From positions 1 through 9,195 of the forward strand of contig DTUG01000167.1 of the NCBI GenBank assembly GCA_012964275.1: 9,195 bases of DNA, given 5' to 3'. A program made the translations under genes and the position numbers. Source of the stretch: Fidelibacterota bacterium. GTDB taxonomy: Bacteria; Fidelibacterota; Marinisomatia; Marinisomatales; UBA1611. Positions 1-5,966 of this stretch are shown piece by piece; position 1 is the first letter of the stretch; the number at the start of each line of letters is the position of its first letter. The notes below the pieces were generated by a model. It was not told the origin of the DNA, ran no database searches, and saw only the letters and a program-made list of their open reading frames with translations.

Positions 1-1147
1 TATAAAGAACGGTCAGATCTTTATCTGGATATTCAAAAGTTGCATTCCAGACATCTGGGACGTCTCTTCCATCTTTGTAATAATATATTCCTCCTGATGA
101 TGATGCATATTTTGGGATACCTAGGTCCATCATTTGATTTATGGCATCAAAATCATGAGATAATAGATCGCCCGAAAGACCAGTGCCATAATCGAACCAG
201 CAACGCCAACGGAAAAATCGTTTAAGTGCTTCTTCTCCGAACGGTATTTTATTAGGAGCCGGCTGCTGGAATGTATCCCAATCAATTGTTTGAGCATTTC
301 CTTTTGGATGTATTCCCCAAACCCAGGCCCCCCATGGAGAGTTGCGGTTTGTGGCTAACTCAACTAGATTTATTTTGCCTAATAAGCCCTGTTCAATGAT
401 CTGCCTTGCTTTTTCATTGGCATCTACCTGCCGATTCTGGTGCCCGAGCTGAAAGGTAATTCCAGTTTTCTTTATAGCATCGTAAACCTTGATCGCTTCA
501 TCAAATGTACGGGTGAGTCCTTTTTCGCAGTAAACGTTCTTCCCCGCTTTGGCGGCATCAATAGTAATACGAGAATGCCAATGGTCCGGAGTTGCAACAA
601 TCACCCCATCAATATCATCATTGGCTAACAGGTCTGTATAATGGCGATACTTTGTTGCTGTTTCTTTCGGTTTCCCACCAGGTCTGATCTCATTTTTTGA
701 GGCTCCGATCCCCATCTCAGTGCGAACATCAAACAGGTCGCAGATACCCACAAGTGATACATTCAGATCCTCTTGCTGCATAAAGGTGGCAAAACCCTTG
801 TCCAATCTATTATTTTTAGCATTCTCTGATGCCGTATCAGTCCATTCAGGCGTGGCAAACCCTGCACCCCGCACCAAATGCCCCCCGCGACCGCCATAGC
901 CTATAACCCCGATACGCAGATGCTCATCGGATCCGGTAGAAGAAACGATGGCCGGTGCCTGTTTTTCCTTTACCAGATCCTGTAGTAAGTTGGATTTCTT
1001 TATAGCATCACGGCGTAGCTTGGCCCAAAGGCTGACAAAAAATGCGGCAATTGCTGGCAAGGTCGCCAGGCCTTTCAATATTTCCCGGCGATTCAAATCG
1101 GTATTTTTTTGTAAATCTTTTTTTTCTTTATTCTCTTTCTTAGCCAT
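1..1147 (-). CDS. Gfo/Idh/MocA-family oxidoreductase with Tat-type leader, C-terminus cut off by window edge
   Basis: Predicted NAD(P)-dependent oxidoreductase, probably acting on a sugar or sugar derivative. 382 codons are visible and no stop is reached, so the C-terminus lies outside the window. A basic N-terminus leads into a twin-arginine motif (NRREILKGLA, R20-R21) and a hydrophobic stretch (about 27-41), which indicates Tat export, as known for many members in Bacteroidota and Planctomycetes. The Rossmann fold follows: dinucleotide loop GYGGRG (83-88), acidic strand end CDLFD (136-140), ATPDHWH (185-191) and the catalytic-lysine motif written CEKG (207-210) instead of the usual EKP. GHQNR (235-239) and SGDLLSHDFD (325-334) fit the substrate domain. 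The ATG at 1147 has an AAAGGA ribosome site that overlaps the stop codon of the DoxX gene 12 bases upstream, so the two are probably cotranscribed. The family is confident. The substrate is unknown. Confidence 0.93.
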   Translation of the reverse strand, partial: MAKKENKEKKDLQKNTDLNRREILKGLATLPAIAAFFVSLWAKLRRDAIKKSNLLQDLVKEKQAPAIVSSTGSDEHLRIGVIGYGGRGGHLVRGAGFATPEWTDTASENAKNNRLDKGFATFMQQEDLNVSLVGICDLFDVRTEMGIGASKNEIRPGGKPKETATKYRHYTDLLANDDIDGVIVATPDHWHSRITIDAAKAGKNVYCEKGLTRTFDEAIKVYDAIKKTGITFQLGHQNRQVDANEKARQIIEQGLLGKINLVELATNRNSPWGAWVWGIHPKGNAQTIDWDTFQQPAPNKIPFGEEALKRFFRWRCWFDYGTGLSGDLLSHDFDAINQMMDLGIPKYASSSGGIYYYKDGRDVPDVWNATFEYPDKDLTVLY

Positions 1148-1159
1148 GATACGTATCCT

Positions 1160-1669
1160 TTAATTGGAAGAATTATTATTAAATAAAAGACGATCTAATC
1201 CAATAATTTCGCTTGTGGGAAATAAATAGATTACAAACAAGGCACAGGCTTCTATCAGGTTCTTGTTTACCACGAGATAACTGCCTTCTCCGGGCCGAGC
1301 ATATTCCAGCCACCAAAATGAAGGTGTAAATAAATAGTAAACCAAAACAAGCAACATCCCTGCCAAACTTACATGCCGGCCAAATAAACCCAACATCAGG
1401 CAGGCACCAATAAGAGTCAGTCCCCAGATGTTTAAATTATCAACGAGACTGAGGATAGAAGGAGTCGCCACCATCCACTCTGCGACACCAGAGAAAATCC
1501 ACTTGGCATCCAGCAGGAACGCGGCAGATGACCAATAAGGGTTGAGTAATTTCGCGATACCTTCGTAAAGCAAATGCCAGCCGATAAGAACACGCAACGT
1601 TACCAGACCATATAACTGTAGATTATCGATGACGTTGGAAGTGGATAGAGTATAATTTTTATCTGTCAT
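1160..1669 (-). CDS. DoxX-family integral membrane protein
   Basis: 169-residue membrane protein related to DoxX and the small subunit of thiosulfate:quinone oxidoreductase (DoxD). About four hydrophobic segments are visible, near residues 18-42, 78-96, 99-115 and 138-152. The first carries the family-typical run LRVLIGWHLLYEGIAK (25-40). Between segments 3 and 4 is the loop PGEGSYLVVNKNLIEA (126-141), which I recall from Bacteroidota DoxX proteins. The ATG at 1669 follows an AAAAGGG ribosome site about 8 bases away. It lies 12 bases upstream of a Tat-exported Gfo/Idh/MocA oxidoreductase, the most likely functional partner. DoxX proteins are poorly characterised: some take part in quinone-linked electron transfer, others in oxidative-stress complexes. 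An electron-transfer role next to a periplasmic dehydrogenase is inference. A possible promoter lies in the 133-base gap upstream. Confidence 0.88.
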   Translation of the reverse strand: MTDKNYTLSTSNVIDNLQLYGLVTLRVLIGWHLLYEGIAKLLNPYWSSAAFLLDAKWIFSGVAEWMVATPSILSLVDNLNIWGLTLIGACLMLGLFGRHVSLAGMLLVLVYYLFTPSFWWLEYARPGEGSYLVVNKNLIEACALFVIYLFPTSEIIGLDRLLFNNNSSN

Positions 1670-1714
1670 TGAATGGACCCTTTTGGTTATGAGTTCATAT
1701 AATATGGAAACAGG

Positions 1715-1743
1715 AGCATAAGTGTAATCAGGTTTAGAATCAA
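1715..1743 (-). promoter_or_regulatory. Candidate sigma-70-like promoter for the DoxX-Gfo/Idh pair
   Basis: Read on the minus strand, TTGATT (1743-1738) and TATGCT (1720-1715) are separated by 17 bases. Each matches the E. coli consensus at four of six positions. The site sits about 46 bases before the DoxX start codon. If the organism belongs to Bacteroidota, whose main sigma factor uses a different consensus, this match may be chance. Confidence 0.25.
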
Positions 1744-1775
1744 CCCAAGTTTAAAGGGATATATGTAATGCCATT

Positions 1776-1787
1776 AAACAATTGTTT
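1776..1787. repeat. 12-base perfect palindrome between the DA1-like protease and DoxX genes
   Basis: AAACAATTGTTT is a perfect inverted repeat with no spacer. It is framed by CCATT (1771-1775) and AATGG (1796-1800), also inverted relative to each other. It lies 15 bases beyond the protease stop and upstream of the candidate DoxX promoter. The symmetry would suit a dimeric repressor or activator. The stem is almost all A/T and has no adjoining T-tract, so it is not a convincing terminator. Confidence 0.35.
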
Positions 1788-1802
1788 CACATTAAAATGG
1801 TT

Positions 1803-2879
1803 TTATTTGAAACTGGGTAAATTATTTAGTATACCTTCCCAGCCCAATTGATCCAGTCGAGATGACATATTCCTGAACCCTTTGCCATAATCCGGATCAT
1901 CACTTTCATACATGGTTCTCAACTGCAACCTGGCGAGATCCGACCCGTCGTGATCGTAGACCAGTTGGGAGCCCAAATTACAAAATCCCTCTCTAACATC
2001 AGATTTTAGTTTATACCCATTCTGGATCTGGTAAACATGAAGCAATTCATGAGCCAGGACCGCATCAAAGACGGTTTCGTGCAGATCTGATAAAATATAG
2101 ATATGATAGGCCTCACTGATTGTTTTTTCACCAATTGTCTCGGCTTCGTATTGGGTATACCCCCTGATTTTTCCGAGCCGGTTACCGGACAACCGAATCA
2201 GTTCATCTTTATCAGTCACCATAGTAATGGGAATCCCCCTTGGCAGATCCTGGATGCCCACTTTTTTCAAAAGCGTCTTTACTCCCCGCAACGACCGGGC
2301 AATCTGGGATTGATCCGACACCACGGTTGGCTCGCATACACTGCATACGTATCGTTTACCATTAATAGAATACCCGCCACCGGTAAGAGAGTCACAGATT
2401 AACCGAGAACAGTTATCACAATCAGGCAATGCATCAGTATGCTTTTCATGGTACATATTTCCCCAAAAGTCCTCTATATATTGGTCTTGGATAGGCAGAC
2501 TACAGATATCACACTTTGGTAGGATATAATTGATAAAACAGGCTTCATGATACTGTTTGTCATCTTTTATGTTATATAAACCACTGATCAATTGACCACA
2601 CTGGGCACAACGCTCCTGAATATGATCCCGGTAACAGGCGGGGTGGTAATTCTTTCCTTCCGTTTCGGTATATGTCCCGGTGATTTTATCATCGCAGTAA
2701 TCACAGCTAAGCTGTATGTGGTTTTCATAACATGTATTATGATAATGTTTGTTATTAAGAGTGGTATAGCGACCGGAAATAGATTTTCCACAATAGCTGC
2801 AGGTTGAACCGTTGGCAAACAGTACCAGCATGGGCAACAGAAACAAATAGGGGATTATTTTTTTAAATATTCTGATCAC
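1803..2879 (-). CDS. Secreted DA1-like zinc metallopeptidase with tandem LIM-like zinc modules
   Basis: 358-residue protein. Residues 1-24 look like a Sec signal peptide: a basic start, a hydrophobic core and a possible cleavage after FANG. There follows an array of zinc-binding modules with CxxC at 27/30, 59/62, 91/94 and 123/126, so the period is exactly 32 residues. Each is paired with HxxC at 47/50, 79/82 and 111/114, and the fourth with H144/H147. A further element carries CxxC at 154/157 and 179/182. The C-terminal half has the metallopeptidase motif HELLH (277-281) and, 16 residues on, EGFCN (297-301), whose Glu is the likely third zinc ligand. This layout of LIM-like fingers followed by HExxH and EEGxC matches the DA1 family known from plants. 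Translation starts at GTG (2879), about 10 bases after CGGA. It appears monocistronic. The peptidase assignment is fairly strong. The substrate is unknown. Confidence 0.85.
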   Translation of the reverse strand: MIRIFKKIIPYLFLLPMLVLFANGSTCSYCGKSISGRYTTLNNKHYHNTCYENHIQLSCDYCDDKITGTYTETEGKNYHPACYRDHIQERCAQCGQLISGLYNIKDDKQYHEACFINYILPKCDICSLPIQDQYIEDFWGNMYHEKHTDALPDCDNCSRLICDSLTGGGYSINGKRYVCSVCEPTVVSDQSQIARSLRGVKTLLKKVGIQDLPRGIPITMVTDKDELIRLSGNRLGKIRGYTQYEAETIGEKTISEAYHIYILSDLHETVFDAVLAHELLHVYQIQNGYKLKSDVREGFCNLGSQLVYDHDGSDLARLQLRTMYESDDPDYGKGFRNMSSRLDQLGWEGILNNLPSFK

Positions 2880-2990
2880 AATTTCAATTCCGTTGCAAAA
2901 TCATTTGAATAATGGCTAGAAGAAACAACCCTAGTATGTACCAATCTAATCTGGTGAAACAGATACCGGAGGGGATGGATCATCTGCTGA

Positions 2991-4568
2991 TTACAGGCTT
3001 TTAAAAAGGTTTTTCTTCAGAATGGCCGAAGCGGTCATAAGACCGGAAAAGACCGCCGAAGACAAACCAACAGTGGCCACATCCTGCCCGGTCAGAAACA
3101 AACCTTTAACATCCGTATAAGGCTGTAGCCAGCGCTGCCGAAAACGCTGGGGACTATGTTCGATCCCGTACATTTCACCCAGCGAATAATTAGCCAGGTC
3201 ATTTACGGTCAACGGTGTGGAAAGCTCAGCATGATCCAGGTGTTCTTTGGCCTGGGGTACGTGCTTGAAAACTATATCTAATATTCTATCGGTTAATTTT
3301 TTCTTGAGAGCTTCATAATCTTCATCACGGTTTTTCCAGGGTTGCCCCAGCCAATCGGTATACCAGTCCCAGTGAGCCATGGTGATGGCCTCCATGGTTG
3401 CATATCCTTCATGATCTTTATCCCAGGCTTCATCCTTGGCTGAGGGAAAAGAAACATAGACCACAGGAAATTCTGCATCGGGACCTTTTGAAGCTTCTGC
3501 CACATTCTGGTCGTGGTCATACCCGGGGTATATCCACAGATTCGTTGTGCCAAAATCCAGGTTCCGGGCTGATTTCTTAAAACCCAGGTGGAGGCATATG
3601 TGGCTGGCAGTGGGTACAACATTGTCCAGATAACCATGCATGCTACTACGTCCCGGGTATTCCTGGAGTAACCGATCAAAGGTATTCACCACGCCAGCGT
3701 TACTTATCACGATGGGAGCTATTAGTTCTTCGCCACCTTCCATACGCACGCCCACGGCCCGATCATTTTTGACCACGATCTCTTCCACACCAGCTTTCAC
3801 TACCAACTTGCCGCCATGAGCTTCAATCAGATCTGATACAGTTTCAGCAATGCTTCGCGATGAGCCAGTGGGGTAATTGGCTCCGTCCAGGTAATGCCGC
3901 GCTACAAAGGCATGCATAGCGAAACTGCTTTTCCTTGGCGGGAGACCATGGTCTCCCCACTGTCCGGTGAGAACCCCCAGTAATTGTTCATTATTTGTTA
4001 GCTCTGTAATCATATCATGGGTAGTTCTATCGGAGTACTTATAAAATTTCCGGTTCATAAAGGGATAGGTCAGGTTTCCCAGCCATCGCGGCATAACCTT
4101 GTTGGTGAAATAGGGCCGGGCAGCAAGGGCAACCTGGTATAGTAAATCCATATAGGTTACAATGGCTGCTTCCTCTTGCGGAAAGTAATCGATCAAGTCT
4201 TCCTTAAAACGTTGACGGGGGGCGACAAAATCATAGGATCTGTCAGGGAAAATGATGCGATCGTAGTTATCATCCATCTTTGACCACTGCAGTTGACTGT
4301 CAGTGATGCAATCAAAGATCCGGCGGGCAAATGAATGTTTTTTGTGAACTTCACCGATATAATGGATGCCAACATCCCATTCATATTTTCCACGACGGAA
4401 GGTATGGGTCCAACCGCCGAGCTTGAAATGCTTTTCCAAAACCAGAACCCGTTTACCATGCAGGGCCAGTAACGCAGCAGAACATAGTCCACCAATACCT
4501 GAGCCAATAATTATGGCATCAAAGGTCTCATCGGCAAGGGAACTGCTGTATTTATTCCAGGACTTCAA
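2991..4568 (-). CDS. RetSat/CrtI-like FAD-dependent oxidoreductase
   Basis: 525-residue flavoprotein of the phytoene desaturase / all-trans-retinol 13,14-reductase superfamily. It has an N-terminal FAD-binding Rossmann motif IIIGSGIGG (19-27) ending in E45 (VLEKH), then LGGWTHTF (50-57) and DVGIHYIG (65-72), the latter highly typical of RetSat-like proteins. The C-terminal FAD motif GLFLTGQD (489-496) is followed by the usual small-residue helix. No signal peptide or membrane segment is seen. The start is TTG at 4568, because no ATG or GTG lies between the upstream stop and the FAD motif. The ribosome site is weak, so coupling to the SDR gene 12 bases upstream is likely. Bacterial members desaturate, saturate or isomerise carotenoids and other polyenes. 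No other carotenoid gene is present here, so the substrate cannot be named. Confidence 0.92.
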   Translation of the reverse strand: MKSWNKYSSSLADETFDAIIIGSGIGGLCSAALLALHGKRVLVLEKHFKLGGWTHTFRRGKYEWDVGIHYIGEVHKKHSFARRIFDCITDSQLQWSKMDDNYDRIIFPDRSYDFVAPRQRFKEDLIDYFPQEEAAIVTYMDLLYQVALAARPYFTNKVMPRWLGNLTYPFMNRKFYKYSDRTTHDMITELTNNEQLLGVLTGQWGDHGLPPRKSSFAMHAFVARHYLDGANYPTGSSRSIAETVSDLIEAHGGKLVVKAGVEEIVVKNDRAVGVRMEGGEELIAPIVISNAGVVNTFDRLLQEYPGRSSMHGYLDNVVPTASHICLHLGFKKSARNLDFGTTNLWIYPGYDHDQNVAEASKGPDAEFPVVYVSFPSAKDEAWDKDHEGYATMEAITMAHWDWYTDWLGQPWKNRDEDYEALKKKLTDRILDIVFKHVPQAKEHLDHAELSTPLTVNDLANYSLGEMYGIEHSPQRFRQRWLQPYTDVKGLFLTGQDVATVGLSSAVFSGLMTASAILKKNLFKSL

Positions 4569-4580
4569 ATAAAATTTCGA

Positions 4581-5279
4581 TTAAATACTGACCATGCCAC
4601 CATCAACGCAAATATTCTGACCAGTAATATAACTGGAATTATCAGAGAGTAAAAATGCTACTGTGCCGGCTATCTCTCCTACAGCTGCTTCCCTGCCCAA
4701 AGGAATTGACTGACGGACCTCATCGCTTACATCATAACTATCTACAAAACCTGGCAGCACACTATTCATACGTATGTTATCCGGCCCAAATCGCTTTGCG
4801 AACAGTCTGGTAAAAGCGGAAAGGCCCGATCGGATGACGGATGAAGTTGGAAATGACAGGTTAGGTTCTTGGGCACCAAAAGCAGATATGTTCACAATTG
4901 CTCCTCCGCCATTCTTTTTCATGATTGGAACTATAGATCGGGAAATACGAATCACATTCATGAGCAATAGGTCCAGGGCAGCATGCCAGTCATCATCACT
5001 GATCACCAACAGGTCTCCTTTCGGCGGGTGACCGGTGTTGTTTACAAGAGCGTCTACCCGGCCCCAGGATGTGTGTGCCAGGTTTACAAGTTTCAACAGG
5101 TCATCGGAGCTAGTAACGGTACCGACCAGACCAATACCGTCCAATTCCTTGGCCAGATCCAGGACACTTTCCGTGGTGGACATAAGCACAACCTGATAAT
5201 CTCTGCTGGCCAGCTCCCGGGCACAGGCAGCACCGATCCCGCGACTGGCGGCAGTTATAATAGCGACCTTCTCTGCCAT
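4581..5279 (-). CDS. SDR-family protein with a non-canonical active site
   Basis: 232 residues, normal length for a classical short-chain dehydrogenase/reductase, with similarity to 3-oxoacyl-ACP reductases. Seen: nucleotide-binding TAASRGIG (9-16), NNTG (80-83) in place of NNAG, structural Asn in MNV (108), IVNIS with Ser132, a PG motif (LPGFVD, 175-180) and the C-terminal TGQNICVDGG (219-228). The catalytic YxxxK is missing: aligning the flanking GLxAF places Ser146 and Arg150 (SSVIR) at those positions. I recall SDR subgroups with SNxxR at this site, so this is probably a real clade and not a mutation. The conserved fold and NAD(P) site argue that it still binds cofactor. The ATG at 5279 lies 5 bases after the HD gene stop, and the FAD oxidoreductase follows 12 bases after its own stop, so an operon is likely. 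The reaction is unknown. Confidence 0.9.
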   Translation of the reverse strand: MAEKVAIITAASRGIGAACARELASRDYQVVLMSTTESVLDLAKELDGIGLVGTVTSSDDLLKLVNLAHTSWGRVDALVNNTGHPPKGDLLVISDDDWHAALDLLLMNVIRISRSIVPIMKKNGGGAIVNISAFGAQEPNLSFPTSSVIRSGLSAFTRLFAKRFGPDNIRMNSVLPGFVDSYDVSDEVRQSIPLGREAAVGEIAGTVAFLLSDNSSYITGQNICVDGGMVSI

Positions 5280-5284
5280 GACTT

Positions 5285-5854
5285 TCAGCCGGACAGACCC
5301 AACTCCTCAGCTTTTTCAGCCAGTGCATCAATAACGAACTGAATATGTTCAGTCAAATCAACTTTCAATTCTTCTATACTTTGAAAAATATCCTCGCGCA
5401 GGACGCTGGCTGCAAAGGATTTCTGTTTGAGTTTTTTCTTTACGGACCTTGGTGTTACTTCCAGAATGGACCTGGAAGGGCGAACATAAGTTACAGCGAA
5501 AATAAAACCAGTCAGCTCATCTACAGAAAACAGCGCCCTGGCCATGTCTGTATCCCGGGGAACACCAGTATAGGTGGCGTGACCCATAATGGCGTGGCAG
5601 ATGGATTCAGGATAACCCCGCTCCTTTAATATTTCGTTGCCTTTATATGGATGTTCTTCCATGGAAGGGTACATTTCATAATCAAAATCGTGGAGTAAGC
5701 CGACTATGCCCCACTCATCCGAGTTCCCGCCATATTTTTCAGACATCTTGCGCATGGCCTGTTCCACGCCCAATGCATGACGGCGCAGCGAATCAGTTTT
5801 GGTATATTCATGGAGCAAAGCCAAAGCATCTTCTCTATTGTGGCTACCAAGCAT
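5285..5854 (-). CDS. HD-superfamily hydrolase (COG2316-like)
   Basis: 189-residue predicted metal-dependent phosphohydrolase. HD-domain ligands are visible in order: H26 (RRHALGVE), H55-D56 (LLHDFDYE), H68 (EEHPYKG), H87/H92 (CHAIMGHA) and D112 (VDELTGF). After the domain come VRPSRSI (124-130), SVKKKLKQKSFA (137-148) and a helical tail, the pattern I remember from a widespread family of small stand-alone HD proteins (COG2316). Its substrate is unknown; nucleotide phosphomonoesters or cyclic nucleotides would fit HD chemistry. It is the first gene of a tight unit with the SDR (5 bases downstream) and the RetSat-like gene. The ATG at 5854 has AAGG only 2 bases before it and GGGGAA about 18 bases before, both off the usual distance, so the start is probable but not secure. 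Confidence 0.9.
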   Translation of the reverse strand: MLGSHNREDALALLHEYTKTDSLRRHALGVEQAMRKMSEKYGGNSDEWGIVGLLHDFDYEMYPSMEEHPYKGNEILKERGYPESICHAIMGHATYTGVPRDTDMARALFSVDELTGFIFAVTYVRPSRSILEVTPRSVKKKLKQKSFAASVLREDIFQSIEELKVDLTEHIQFVIDALAEKAEELGLSG

Positions 5855-5888
5855 CCTTAAAAGTAGTACTTCCCCTGCAATATTTCAA

Positions 5889-5902
5889 CCGGCAGACGCC
5901 GG
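5889..5902 (-). repeat. Small GC-rich hairpin upstream of the HD gene
   Basis: CCGGC and GCCGG flank a 4-base loop (AGAC on the plus strand), giving a 5-pair stem about 35 bases before the HD start codon. It stands out in an otherwise AT-rich gap. On the minus strand it is followed by TTGAAATATTGC and not by a T-run, so it is not a classic terminator. It could be a 5' UTR hairpin. Confidence 0.35.
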
Positions 5903-5906
5903 AATT

Positions 5907-5960
5907 TTAATAACGAACGTTAAATTGAAGGTCGATCACTGCTTCAATAATTGAATCCAT
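5907..5960 (-). other. 17-codon reading frame with a good ribosome site, possible leader peptide
   Basis: An ATG at 5960 is preceded by AGGA at 5 bases and opens a 17-codon frame (MDSIIEAVIDLQFNVRY, then TAA). It begins 6 bases after the deacylase stop and ends 52 bases before the HD start. It contains both arms of the ATTGAAG/CTTCAAT inverted repeat. It could be a translated leader or spacer ORF, or the surviving start of a lost gene. The amino acids show no attenuator-type run. No homology is claimed. Confidence 0.25.
5924..5948 (-). terminator. Weak inverted repeat just past the deacylase gene
   Basis: On the minus strand ATTGAAG (5948-5942) and CTTCAAT (5930-5924) form a 7-pair stem around an 11-base loop, 18 bases beyond the deacylase stop, followed by TTAACG. 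The stem is A/T-rich and the T-run is only partial, so termination here is doubtful. Confidence 0.2.
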
Positions 5961-5966
5961 GCGGTC

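Noticed and set aside
2588..2818. Alternative minus-strand frame across the zinc-module region
   Set aside because: It is the shifted reading of the repeated CxxC/HxxC coding segment. The repeat itself explains the open frame.
2880..2990. Gap between the RetSat-like and protease genes as a site of a small RNA or promoter
   Set aside because: I found no paired promoter elements, stable hairpin or coding-like frame in these 111 bases.
5889..5902. CCGGC/GCCGG hairpin as an intrinsic terminator
   Set aside because: The stem is only 5 pairs and no T-run follows on either strand.
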